A DNA stretch of 64,000 bases from Streptomyces sp. NRRL S-118 (GTDB taxonomy: Bacteria; Actinomycetota; Actinomycetes; Streptomycetales; Streptomycetaceae): the NCBI RefSeq assembly GCF_000716335.1, contig NZ_KL591004.1, forward strand, positions 248,266-312,265, in the 5' to 3' direction. The notes beneath the pieces are model-generated. The model was not told where the DNA came from. It was given only the letters and a program-made list of their open reading frames with translations, and searched no databases. Positions 1 through 10,220 of this stretch are shown here, piece after piece (positions within the stretch are counted from its first letter, which is position 1; each line of letters starts with the position of its first letter). Position numbers and translations under genes: made by a program.

Positions 1-436
1 CGAGGTGCTGGTCAAGCAGGGCACCGACCCCAAGACCCTGAACAACGGCGTCGCCGGCTACTACACGGACCCGATCAAGTCCGCGCTCCCGGCGGACAAG
101 CAGGGCAACTTCACGCTGGCCGCGCACCGCGACGGACACGGCGCGAAGTTCCACAACATCCACAAGCTGAAGAACGGCGACGCGATCGTCTTCGAGACCA
201 AGGACACCTGGTACGTCTACAAGGTCTACAAGACCCTCCCGGAGACGTCGAAGTACAACGTCCGCGTCCTCGACCCGGTCCCCAAGGAGTCCGGCAGGAC
301 CAAGCCGGGCCGCTTCATCACGCTGACGACGTGCACCCCGGTCTACACCTCGGACTATCGCTACATCGTGTGGGGCGAGCTGGAGCGGACGGAGAAGGTC
401 GACCAGGACCGCACGCCCCCGGCCGAGCTGCGCTGA
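1..436 (+). CDS. Class E sortase, C-terminal part (left-truncated by window)
   Basis: The reading frame is open from the left edge and ends in TGA at 436, so only the C-terminal part of the catalytic domain is present. The sortase triad is visible: His in LAAHRDGHG, Cys in TLTTCTP and Arg in YRYIVWG. Sortases are membrane-anchored extracellular transpeptidases that cleave a C-terminal sorting signal and join the protein to peptidoglycan. The TLTTC active site and actinobacterial context fit class E. No substrate is visible here. It converges on pknB, with a strong hairpin at 513-544 between them. Confidence 0.85.
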   Translation, partial: EVLVKQGTDPKTLNNGVAGYYTDPIKSALPADKQGNFTLAAHRDGHGAKFHNIHKLKNGDAIVFETKDTWYVYKVYKTLPETSKYNVRVLDPVPKESGRTKPGRFITLTTCTPVYTSDYRYIVWGELERTEKVDQDRTPPAELR

Positions 437-443
437 TCACCGA

Positions 444-464
444 CCGCTCACCGCTCACCGCTCA
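444..464. repeat. 7-bp tandem repeat, three units
   Basis: The heptamer ccgctca occurs three times in a row just after the sortase stop codon, followed by a partial fourth unit. It is probably replication slippage in non-coding DNA. Confidence 0.6.
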
Positions 465-512
465 CCGCTGATCGCGGATCTCCGACCGGCGACCGGTCAC
501 CGAAGCCGAAAG

Positions 513-544
513 AGCCCCGGCACCCTGTGGAGGGTGCCGGGGCT
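513..544. terminator. Bidirectional hairpin between sortase and pknB
   Basis: Thirteen-base arms (AGCCCCGGCACCC and its complement) close a six-base loop. It sits between the convergent stops at 436 and 593. It lacks a long T tract, as is usual for Streptomyces terminators. Confidence 0.8.
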
Positions 545-592
545 CCGTGCTTCGTGTCCCGGGCTTCCTGACCCGTGCTCTGCGCGCGGGGG

Positions 593-2611
<2,019 letters not shown>

Positions 2612-2756
2612 AACTGTTCCAGCCCTCTCCGTCAGTCCCGACCGCACCCCTCTGTGTGGTCCGGCGGTGTGCTGTTCGCGCATACGCTACCGGCCACGGG
2701 GAGCCGATCAGACCGCGACCGCCACCTGATACGCGACCGGTACACAGCCACAGCCG

Positions 2757-4217
2757 TCACTTCCTGCTGTCCACGACCGCCTTCATGACATCGCGCGCGA
2801 TGGGTCCGGCCAGACCGCCACCGCTGATGTCGTCACGGGTGGCGTCGGAGTCCTCGACGATAACCGCTACGGCGACCGGGGAGCCGCTGTCCGTCTTCGC
2901 GTATGAGATGAACCACGCGTAGGGGCGGGCCTTGTTCTTCTCGCCGTGCTGGGCCGTACCGGTCTTGCCACCGACGGTGACGCCGTCGATGGCGGCCTTG
3001 CCGCCGGTGCCGTTCTTGACGACGTTCTCCATCATCCGCTGGACCAGCTGCGCGGTCTCCGCCGACATCGGCCGGCTCATCTCCTCGGGCTCGTTCTTCT
3101 CCAGAACGTCGAGGTTGGGCGCGGTGACGTGGTCGATCATGTACGGCTTCATCAGCTTGCCGTCGTTGGCGATCGCCGCGGCGACCATGGCCATCTGGAG
3201 CGGGGTTGCCGCGGTGTTGAACTGGCCGATCGAGGAGAGCGCGTTGCCCGGGCGGTCCATCTGCTTGTCGTACACGGACTTCGCGGCGCGGACGGGGGTG
3301 TCGATCTCCCCGTTGTTGAAGCCGAACTTCTCCGCCATCTTCACCATCTCGTCCCGGCCCACCTGGTCACCGAGCTTGGCGAAGACCGAGTTGCAGGAGA
3401 CCTCCATGGCCCGGTTCAGGCTGGCGTTCTCGCACCCCTGGGCGTGGTTCTTCATCGGCGTGGTGGTGTGCGGGAGGATGTACGGCTCCGGCGTGTCCGT
3501 CGGCGCGTCGATGTCGGTGACCTTGCCGGTCTCCAGCGCCGCCGCGGCCGTCAGCACCTTGAAGGTGGAGCCGGGGGGGTAGACCTCGCGCAGCGCACGG
3601 TTCAGCTTCGGCTTGTTCTTGTCGTTCTCCAGCGCGACCCAGGCCTTCTCGTCCTTGCCGCTGTACCCGGCGAAGGAGGAGGGGTCGTACGACGGGGTCG
3701 AGGCGAGCGCGAGGATCCTGCCCGTCTGCGGGTCGATGGCGGCGACGGCGCCCTTCTTCTTCCCCAGGCCCTCGAAGGCGGCCCGCTGGGCGGCGCCGTT
3801 CAGGGTGGTGATCACGTTGCCGCCCTTCTTCTTGTCGCCGGTGAACATCGACAGGGTGCGGTCGAAGAAGAGCCGGTCGTCGTTGCCGGTGAGGATGCCG
3901 TCCTCGAGCTTCTCGATCTGGTTGGCGTCGTACGCCTGCGACGCGTACCCGGTGACCGGCGCCCACATGGGGCCGTCGATGTAGGTGCGCTTGTACCGGT
4001 AGAAGGGGTCCTTCGAGTCGACGGAGCCGGTGATCGGCTTGCCGTCGACGATGATGTTGCCGCGCGGGTTGGCGTACCGCTCGATGGTGACCCGCTTGTT
4101 CCGCTCGTGCGTGCTCAGCTCGCCGGCCCGGACGTACTGGATCCAGTTGTCGCGGATGAGCAGGGCGAGCACCAGCAGGCCGCAGAAGATCGCGATATGG
4201 CGCAGGGGCTTGTTCAC
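2757..4217 (-). CDS. pbpA: Penicillin-binding protein, class B transpeptidase (PbpA)
   Basis: A 486-residue protein with an N-terminal membrane anchor (about residues 7-22) and a periplasmic dimerisation region. The penicillin-binding transpeptidase domain shows the three family motifs: STFK (Ser217 is the acylated nucleophile), SCN, and KTGTAQ near the C-terminus. It cross-links stem peptides of new peptidoglycan. Its start overlaps the ftsW/rodA stop by 4 bp, so the two are translationally coupled. Such pairs form a glycosyltransferase-transpeptidase unit. The following gene, pknB, is a likely regulator. Confidence 0.95.
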   Translation of the reverse strand: MNKPLRHIAIFCGLLVLALLIRDNWIQYVRAGELSTHERNKRVTIERYANPRGNIIVDGKPITGSVDSKDPFYRYKRTYIDGPMWAPVTGYASQAYDANQIEKLEDGILTGNDDRLFFDRTLSMFTGDKKKGGNVITTLNGAAQRAAFEGLGKKKGAVAAIDPQTGRILALASTPSYDPSSFAGYSGKDEKAWVALENDKNKPKLNRALREVYPPGSTFKVLTAAAALETGKVTDIDAPTDTPEPYILPHTTTPMKNHAQGCENASLNRAMEVSCNSVFAKLGDQVGRDEMVKMAEKFGFNNGEIDTPVRAAKSVYDKQMDRPGNALSSIGQFNTAATPLQMAMVAAAIANDGKLMKPYMIDHVTAPNLDVLEKNEPEEMSRPMSAETAQLVQRMMENVVKNGTGGKAAIDGVTVGGKTGTAQHGEKNKARPYAWFISYAKTDSGSPVAVAVIVEDSDATRDDISGGGLAGPIARDVMKAVVDSRK

Positions 4218-5644
4218 GGTCGGACCACCTGGGTCATCTCGGCATCGGGGGACGGGGCGGGGGCCGGCGCGGGACGGCGCGCGGTGTCGCTGATCCGCAG
4301 CAGGATGGCGATGAGGGCCCAGTTCGCGATCACGGAGGAACCGCCGTACGCGAGGAACGGCATGGTCATACCGGTCAGCGGGATCAGGCCCATGACGCCG
4401 CCGGCGACGACGAAGATCTGCAGGCCGAACGCGCCGGACAGGCCGGTCGCGAGCAGCTTGCCGAACGGGTCGCGGGCGGCGAGGGCGGTGCGCATGCCGC
4501 GCTCGACGATCAGGGCGTACATCAGGAGGAACGCCATGACGCCGGCCAGGCCCAGCTCCTCGCCGACGGTCGCGAAGATGAAGTCGGAGTTGGCGGCGAA
4601 GCCGATCAGGTCGGAGTTGCCCTGCCCGAGCCCGGTGCCGAGGGTGCCGCCGGACCCGAACGACATCAGCACCTGGGTCATCTGGTCACAGGCCTGGGCC
4701 ATGTTGGAGCCCTCGGGGGCCGTCTTCAGGCACCCGAAGGGGTCGAGCCAGGCGGCCACGCGGGACTTGACGTGGGTGGCGGTCGAGCCGACGACGACCG
4801 CGCCGCCCACCGCCATCAGCAGACCCATGATGATCCAGCTGGTCCGCTCGGTCGCCACGTACAGCATGATCACGAACATGCCGAAGAACAGCAGCGAGGT
4901 GCCGAGGTCGTTCTCGAAGACCAGGATCAGCAGGCTGACGGCCCAGATGGTGAGGATCGGGCCGAGGTCCCGGCCGCGCGGCAGGTAGAGCCCCATGAAG
5001 CGGCGGCTGGCGAGGGCGAGCGCGTCGCGCTTCACCATCAGGTAGCCGGAGAAGAACACCGCGATCACGATCTTGGCGAACTCACCGGGCTGGATGGAGA
5101 ACGGGCCGATCCGGATCCAGATCTTGGCACCGAAGACGTCCGCGCCGAGGCCCGGGACGAGCGGCAGCAGCAGCAGGATGATCGCCACCACCATGGAGAT
5201 GTACGTGTAGCGCTGCAGGACGCGGTGGTCCTTCAGGAACATCAGCACCAGCAGGAACAGCGCGACGCCGATCGCCGAGTACATCAGCTGCTTGGGCGCG
5301 TCCGGCGTGAAGGTGTCGTACCGCGCGATGATGCGTGGCGACTGGTCCAGCCGCCAGATCAGCACCAGGCCCAGGCCGTTGAGCAGTGTCGCCAGGGGGA
5401 GCAGCAGCGGGTCGGCGTACTTGGCGAACTTCCGCACCAGCAGGTGCGCGATGCCCGCGAGCAGAGCGAGCCCGACGCCGTACCCGAGCATGCCGGCCGG
5501 GATCTCGCCGTCCAGGGCCAGGCCCACGTTCAGGTACGCGAACACCGGGATGGCGACGGCGAAGCCGAGCAGCGCCAGCTCGGTGTTGCGGCGGCTCGGC
5601 AGGTCGATCGCGCCGATGGTGGTCGTGTTGGTGACAACGCTCAT
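4214..5644 (-). CDS. rodA: FtsW/RodA/SpoVE family peptidoglycan polymerase
   Basis: A 476-residue polytopic membrane protein with about eleven hydrophobic segments. The SEDS signature is near the C-terminus (GVMGLIPLTGMTMPFLAYGGSS), and IQPGEFAK is in the central part. SEDS proteins polymerise lipid II glycan strands together with a class B PBP, here pbpA, whose ATG lies within this gene's stop. The gene lies 27 bp after pstP. FtsW and RodA cannot be separated by sequence alone; the position beside pbpA in the kinase/phosphatase cluster matches the mycobacterial rodA-pbpA arrangement. Confidence 0.93.
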   Translation of the reverse strand: MSVVTNTTTIGAIDLPSRRNTELALLGFAVAIPVFAYLNVGLALDGEIPAGMLGYGVGLALLAGIAHLLVRKFAKYADPLLLPLATLLNGLGLVLIWRLDQSPRIIARYDTFTPDAPKQLMYSAIGVALFLLVLMFLKDHRVLQRYTYISMVVAIILLLLPLVPGLGADVFGAKIWIRIGPFSIQPGEFAKIVIAVFFSGYLMVKRDALALASRRFMGLYLPRGRDLGPILTIWAVSLLILVFENDLGTSLLFFGMFVIMLYVATERTSWIIMGLLMAVGGAVVVGSTATHVKSRVAAWLDPFGCLKTAPEGSNMAQACDQMTQVLMSFGSGGTLGTGLGQGNSDLIGFAANSDFIFATVGEELGLAGVMAFLLMYALIVERGMRTALAARDPFGKLLATGLSGAFGLQIFVVAGGVMGLIPLTGMTMPFLAYGGSSVIANWALIAILLRISDTARRPAPAPAPSPDAEMTQVVRP

Positions 5645-5671
5645 GGTGGTGAAAGGCCCCCCTACGGGTCC

Positions 5672-7213
5672 TTACTGCTTGCCGCAGTTCGAGGCCAGCT
5701 TCTGCTCCTCCTCCGAGAGGCTGGGGCCCGGGGAAGGAGTGGCTGCGGTGGCGGTGGGCGTGGGTGCGGTCGGGAGTCCGGTCGTGCCGCCGGCCTCGCC
5801 CTCACCGGGCGGTGCCGCGGGCGCCTGGTCGGTCGCCTTCCGGCGTTCCTCCTGCTTCTTGCAGGCGGAGGCCTGGACGGCGAGCTCCTCGATCTTGTTC
5901 TGCGCCTTCGCGAGGCTGCCACCGGTGATGGTGTCCTCGACCTGCTTGCGCTGGTAGTCGGGGAGGTACTTGAGTTCGATCTCGGGGTGGTCCTTCTCGA
6001 CCTTCGAGAGGGAGACCCAGGCCAGGTCCTGGCTGATGCCGCGGTACAGCGCGACGTGCTCGTCGTTGGCCCCGACGTAGTACTGCGTCTGCGTCCAGCG
6101 GTACCCGCCGTACAGCCCGCCGCCGACCACGGCCAGCGCGAGCACGATGTAGAACGACCGCTTCAGCCAGGAGCCGCCCTTGCGGGGCTTGGTGAAGTCG
6201 TCCTCGGAGTACGCCCCGAAGGAGCCCTCGGGCGGCATGCCGCCGTAGCCCAGGTCACCGCCGCTGCCGGGAGGGCCGAAGCCCCCCTGGGGCTGCTGCG
6301 GCGCCGGGCGGCCGAGACCGGACGCGCGGCCGGCCGGGGTCTCCATGGCGCCGCCGTCGTTGAGCTGCGTCTGGTTCTCGGCGACCGCGCCGACGATGAC
6401 CGGCGTGTCGCTGAGCTGCCCGGCGAGGGTGTCGCCGCCGTCGACGTCCAGGACGTCGGCGACGATCACGGTGATGTTGTCCGGGCCGCCGCCGCGCAGC
6501 GCGAGCTGGATCAGCTCCTGGACGGTCTCCTGGGGGCCCTGGTAGCTGGCGAGGGCCTCCTCCATCGTCTGGTGGGAGACGACGCCCGACAGGCCGTCGG
6601 AGCAGATCAGGTACCGGTCCCCGGCCCGCACCTCACGGATGGACAGGTCCGGCTCGACGTGGTCCCCGCTGCCGAGCGCGCGCATGAGCAGGGCGCGCTG
6701 CGGGTGGGTGGTGGCTTCTTCCTCGGTGATGCGGCCCTCGTCGACCAGCCGCTGCACCCAGGTGTGGTCCTGGGTGATCTGGGTGAGGACGCCGTCGCGC
6801 AGCAGGTACGCGCGGGAGTCGCCGACGTGGACCAGGCCGAGGCGCTGCCCGGTCCACAGCAGTGCCGTCAGGGTGGTCCCCATGCCTTCCAGCTGGGGGT
6901 CCTCCTCGACCATCATCCGCAGCTGCTCGTTCGCGCGCTGGACCGCCGTGCCGAGCGAGGTGAGGATGTCGGAGCCGGGCACGTCGTCGTCGAGGGTGAC
7001 GAGCGTGGAGATCACCTCGGAGGAGGCGACCTCGCCGGCGGCCTGGCCGCCCATGCCGTCGGCGATCGCGAGCAGGCGGGGGCCGGCGTAACCCGAGTCC
7101 TCGTTGCCCTCGCGGATCATGCCCTTGTGCGATCCGGCGGCGAAGCGCAGTGAAAGGCTCATGCGCACCTGCCCGGTCGACTCTGCCTCGGGGTACAGCC
7201 GGTCTCGAGCCAC
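5672..7213 (-). CDS. pstP: PP2C-family Ser/Thr protein phosphatase (PstP)
   Basis: A cytoplasmic PP2C domain (about residues 20-255) carries the metal-binding motifs GNEDS, DGMGG, VGDSRAY, SDGLSG and GGGPDNITV. A linker, one membrane segment (FYIVLALAVVGGGLYGGY) and an extracellular C-terminal region follow. It reverses phosphorylation by the PknB-type kinases in this cluster. I chose the GTG at 7213 because GGAGG lies 9 bases upstream. A GTG at 7222 has the ribosome site directly against it, and an ATG at 7162 (MSLSLRFAAG) is the minimal alternative. The C-terminal tail is Pro/Thr-rich. Confidence 0.93.
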   Translation of the reverse strand: MARDRLYPEAESTGQVRMSLSLRFAAGSHKGMIREGNEDSGYAGPRLLAIADGMGGQAAGEVASSEVISTLVTLDDDVPGSDILTSLGTAVQRANEQLRMMVEEDPQLEGMGTTLTALLWTGQRLGLVHVGDSRAYLLRDGVLTQITQDHTWVQRLVDEGRITEEEATTHPQRALLMRALGSGDHVEPDLSIREVRAGDRYLICSDGLSGVVSHQTMEEALASYQGPQETVQELIQLALRGGGPDNITVIVADVLDVDGGDTLAGQLSDTPVIVGAVAENQTQLNDGGAMETPAGRASGLGRPAPQQPQGGFGPPGSGGDLGYGGMPPEGSFGAYSEDDFTKPRKGGSWLKRSFYIVLALAVVGGGLYGGYRWTQTQYYVGANDEHVALYRGISQDLAWVSLSKVEKDHPEIELKYLPDYQRKQVEDTITGGSLAKAQNKIEELAVQASACKKQEERRKATDQAPAAPPGEGEAGGTTGLPTAPTPTATAATPSPGPSLSEEEQKLASNCGKQ

Positions 7214-7300
7214 ACTGCCCACCCTCCGGTCGGGAGCCGGTGCAGTTCGCCTGTGGGCGCCACCGCTGCGGCTCGCTCGCTCCGCTCGCTCATTGTCGTA

Positions 7301-7819
7301 CTACTTCCGCAGCTCGATGACGGTCTTGCCGATGCGGATCGGCGCGCCCAGCGGAATCGGTGTCGGGGTGGTGAGTCGGGTCCGGTCGAGATACGTGCCG
7401 TTGGTGGACCCGAGATCCTCGACGATCCACTGGCCGTCACGGTCCGGGTAGATCCTGGCATGCCTGCTGGACGCGTAGTCGTCGTCCAGCACGATCGTGG
7501 AGTCGTGCGCACGGCCCAGCGTGATGGTCTGGCCCTGGAGCGCGACCGTGGTGCCGGTCAGGCTGCCCTCGGACACGACCAGCTTGGTCGGCGCGCCCCG
7601 CCGCTGACGGCCGGACTGCTGCTGCTGCTGGCGCTGCTGCGGCGGGGCCGAGGCCTGCCGTGCCGCCTGCTGCGGCCGTGCGGCGTCGCGGCGCGAACCG
7701 CGCTGCGTGACGCGCGTTCCGAACAGGTCGCTACGGATGACCTGGACGGCCACGATGACGAACAGCCACAGTACGGCGAGGAAACCCAACCGCATGACCG
7801 TGAGGGTCAGCTCTGACAT
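7301..7819 (-). CDS. fhaB: FHA-domain membrane protein (FhaB type)
   Basis: A 172-residue protein with an N-terminal membrane helix (about residues 8-27), a Gln/Arg-rich linker (about 35-75) and a C-terminal FHA domain. The phosphothreonine-binding signature is visible as LGRAHDSTI, SSRHARI and DLGSTNGTYLD. FhaB-type proteins bind phosphorylated partners of PknA/PknB and link them to septal peptidoglycan synthesis. It lies 10 bp after fhaA and 87 bp before pstP, in the same transcription unit. A Gln-rich run follows the triplet ctg/cag repeat near 7620. Confidence 0.92.
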   Translation of the reverse strand: MSELTLTVMRLGFLAVLWLFVIVAVQVIRSDLFGTRVTQRGSRRDAARPQQAARQASAPPQQRQQQQQSGRQRRGAPTKLVVSEGSLTGTTVALQGQTITLGRAHDSTIVLDDDYASSRHARIYPDRDGQWIVEDLGSTNGTYLDRTRLTTPTPIPLGAPIRIGKTVIELRK

Positions 7820-7829
7820 TGCCCCCGCT

Positions 7830-8645
7830 TCACCCTTCGGCTTGCCGGTAAACGATGGTGGTGCTGCCCACGACGATCCGCGAGCCGTCGCGGAGCGTAG
7901 CGCGGGTGGTGTGCTGCCCGTCCACCACGATGCCGTTGGTGGACCCGAGATCCTGGATCGTCGAGGGCGTTCCGGTCCGGATCTCGCAGTGTCGGCGCGA
8001 TACGCCGGGGTCGTCGATCCGCACGTCGGCGTCGGTGCTGCGGCCCAGCACGAGCGTCGGGCGGGAGATCTGGTGGCGGGTGCCGTTGATCTCGATCCAG
8101 CGGCGCACCTGGGCGCCGGGCATGGGTCCCGGGACGGCCGGCGGACGGCCGGCGGCGGGCGGACGGTTCATGCCGGGCGGCGGCGCCGCCGGCATGGGAG
8201 GAGCGCCGGCCGGGGGGTACCCGTAACCGCCGGGGCGGGCGCCCTGCGACGGCTCGGCCGACTGTGACGTACTCGACGCGAGGGTGCGGCTGCGCACCCG
8301 GTACAGCCCGGTGTCGAGGTCGTCGGCCTTCTCCAGGTGGACCTTGATCGGTCCCATGAAGGTGTACCGCTGCTGCTTGGCGTAGTCGCGGACCAGGCCG
8401 GACAGCTCGTCGCCGAGCTGGCCCGAGTACGGGCTGAGGCGTTCGTAGTCCGGGGCGCTCAGCTCGACGATGAAGTCGTTGGGGACGACCGTCCGCTCGC
8501 GGTTCCAGATCGTCGCGTTGTTGTCGCACTCGCGCTGGAGGGCGCCCGCGATCTCGACGGGCTGCACCTCGGACTTGAAGACCTTGGCGAAGGTGCCGTT
8601 GACCAGGCCTTCGAGTCGCTGCTCGAACCGCTTCAGGACTCCCAT
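7830..8645 (-). CDS. fhaA: DUF3662/FHA-domain protein (FhaA type)
   Basis: A 271-residue protein. Residues 1-110 form the DUF3662 domain (VLKRFEQRLEGLVNG start, ECDNN, RTVVPNDFIVEL). A Pro/Gly-rich linker follows (about 135-175), then an FHA domain with LGRSTDADVRI, VSRRHCEI and DLGSTNGIVVDG. In mycobacteria FhaA binds the phosphorylated pseudokinase domain of MviN and modulates lipid II export; the same role here is an inference. It is the first gene of the cluster. The ribosome site GGAGG precedes the ATG at good spacing. Confidence 0.93.
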   Translation of the reverse strand: MGVLKRFEQRLEGLVNGTFAKVFKSEVQPVEIAGALQRECDNNATIWNRERTVVPNDFIVELSAPDYERLSPYSGQLGDELSGLVRDYAKQQRYTFMGPIKVHLEKADDLDTGLYRVRSRTLASSTSQSAEPSQGARPGGYGYPPAGAPPMPAAPPPGMNRPPAAGRPPAVPGPMPGAQVRRWIEINGTRHQISRPTLVLGRSTDADVRIDDPGVSRRHCEIRTGTPSTIQDLGSTNGIVVDGQHTTRATLRDGSRIVVGSTTIVYRQAEG

Positions 8646-9335
8646 GGGGCACCTCCTCCGTCGTTGCCGTCCTGGTACTGCTTACTGATCGTATCCACGC
8701 GTCGGGAAATCGGCTGGTTCCCCTTCTCTGGCCTGTGGACGAGTGTCACCTCTCACAGGATCGTAGAGGTGGCCTCCTGACAGTGTCCCGTATGCGGGGT
8801 GCACCGTGGAGGAGTGGGTACGGCCGGGTCCGGTTCGCCGTGTTCCCCCTCGACTTCCGGCCCGTCGGGGCGCGGGGCGGGTGCTCCGCGGTGCGGCCCG
8901 GCGGAAATCGGGTGCGGGGGCCCGGCGCGGACGGGGCGCGGGGCCGGTGCCGGGGCTGGTGTGGACGGGGTGCCTGGACGGGGCGGTCGGGGTGCCCGGA
9001 CAGCGCGGTGGCCGGTGCGGGTGCGGGTGGGACGGGGCTGCGGTGGGGGTGCCGGCTTCGGCTGCGGCTTCGGGTGCGGCGCTGTGGCCGGTGCGGTGGT
9101 GCCGGAGCCGTCCCGGGAGTGTGGCCGGAGCGGACCCTGGCTGCGCTGTGGTCATGCCGGGGCTGTCCTCCGTCCCTTGCCCTGCGGGGCTTCGCCGCGT
9201 TCCTCACCCTCTCTCTGTTCGCGGTCCGGGGCCTCGAAACAAGGGATGTGAATCCCCCCTCGGCGACGTGCTAATCTTCTGATGTCGCCAGGCGCTCCGG
9301 CCGAAAAGCCGGGGAGGACAGCGGCAACACCCAAT
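8646..9335. other. 690-bp region without a convincing gene
   Basis: The upstream part should hold the promoter of the fhaA-pknB cluster. A near DnaA box (TGTGGACGA, 8734-8742) lies here. From about 8820 to 9130 the sequence is extremely G-rich on the plus strand and open in several frames, but the translations are low-complexity Gly/Arg or Pro/Arg/Thr. A TAATCT box at 9272-9277 may be the -10 element of the tRNA gene. Confidence 0.5.
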
Positions 9336-9419
9336 GCGCGGGTGGCGGAATAGGCAGACGCGCTGGATTCAGGTTCCAGTGCCCGCAAGGGCGTGGGGGT
9401 TCAACTCCCCCCTCGCGCA
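9336..9419 (+). tRNA. tRNA-Leu (anticodon CAG)
   Basis: The cloverleaf folds with acceptor GCGCGGG paired to CTCGCGC (one G-T pair) and discriminator A at 9419. The D arm GTGGCGGAATAGGCAGAC, anticodon stem CTGGA/TCCAG around loop TTCAGGT, a long variable arm and T arm GGGGGTTCAACTCCCCC are all present. The CAG anticodon (9370-9372) reads CUG, a very common leucine codon in this DNA. The long variable arm is typical of class II tRNAs. CCA is not encoded. Confidence 0.95.
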
Positions 9420-9424
9420 CAGGA

Positions 9425-9468
9425 GAACGGGTCTCCGTCAGGACGAAAGTTCTGACGGGGGCCCGTTC
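9425..9468 (+). terminator. Hairpin downstream of tRNA-Leu
   Basis: Near-perfect 20-base arms (GAACGGGTCTCCGTCAGGAC against GTTCTGACGGGGGCCCGTTC) close a four-base loop directly after the tRNA. It is probably its terminator and may also end the convergent marR transcript. Confidence 0.75.
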
Positions 9469-9578
9469 CTCGTTGTGCGTCCGTCGTCGTTCGTTCGCCG
9501 GAGTGCGTTCCTCGGCGTGGGGTGTGTCTCTCGGAGCGGGGTGTGTCTCTCGGTCTGTGCGCGTTCCGGCTCGGTGCC

Positions 9579-10028
9579 TCAGCGGTGCGTGTGCCCGGGG
9601 CCGTCGTGGCCGGCGTTGTAGCGCAGCAGGTACGCGGCGAAGCGGTCGAGGTCCTCGGTGGTCCAGTCGGCGAGGCGCGCCTGATAGGCGGCTCGGCGGC
9701 TGGCGTGCGTGGAAGAGAGCAGCCGGCTGCCCGCCTCGGTGGGATGCAGGACGTGGACGCGGTGATCGCTGACGTCCAGGCGGCGCTCGACCAGGCCCAG
9801 CTTCTCGAGGACCGCGATCTGACGGCTGACCGTCGACTTGTCGAGCATGTAGTGGGCCGCGAGGTCGGTGGCGCGGCAGCCCTGGCGATGGTCGATGTGC
9901 GCGAGAAGCGTGTACGAGACGAGGGGCAGCTCGGGGTGGAGCCGGGCGGCCGCCGCTCGGGCCCGGCGGGCGAACGCGGTGAGCTCTCGCTGGATGATCT
10001 CGACGGCCTCGTCGCGCGCCCCGGGCAT
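9579..10028 (-). CDS. MarR-family transcriptional regulator
   Basis: A 149-residue protein with a MarR winged helix-turn-helix: helices around RATDLAAHYMLDKSTVSRQI form the DNA-reading part (about residues 52-72), followed by the wing EKLGLVERRLDVSDHRVHVL and the C-terminal dimerisation helix. I chose the ATG at 10028, preceded by GAGGAAGG; the open frame extends far upstream but is not gene-like. It diverges from the DUF2252 gene across 192 bp and probably controls itself and that gene. Its ligand is unknown. The C-terminus is His/Gly-rich. Confidence 0.88.
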   Translation of the reverse strand: MPGARDEAVEIIQRELTAFARRARAAAARLHPELPLVSYTLLAHIDHRQGCRATDLAAHYMLDKSTVSRQIAVLEKLGLVERRLDVSDHRVHVLHPTEAGSRLLSSTHASRRAAYQARLADWTTEDLDRFAAYLLRYNAGHDGPGHTHR

Positions 10029-10121
10029 CGGTTCGCCTTCCTCGTGCGATTCCTGCGGCTGTGGGCATCGGGTGTCCGGTGGTGGACTGGGTCCGCAGGG
10101 CGAGTACCGCGAGGTGCGCGA

Positions 10122-10144
10122 GTTATCCACAGTGCGTCGTCCAC
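10122..10144 (+). promoter_or_regulatory. DnaA box pair between marR and DUF2252 gene
   Basis: A perfect TTATCCACA (10122-10130) is followed 14 bp later, in the same orientation, by TCGTCCACA (10136-10144). TTRTCCACA is the general DnaA-box consensus. The position between divergent genes suggests DnaA binding as a titration site or transcriptional regulator. Confidence 0.55.
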
Positions 10145-10220
10145 AGGGGAAGACGCTCGTGCGGGGGCGGCGGTACCTTCTTGGCAGTTGCCAGCGGGGC
10201 GGTTGCGGACGGGGGGCTTC

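Noticed and set aside
8682..9282. Several overlapping open frames on both strands between fhaA and tRNA-Leu
   Set aside because: Translations are low-complexity Arg/Pro/Thr or Gly/Arg with no recognisable domain or ribosome site; they are what very GC-rich DNA gives by chance.
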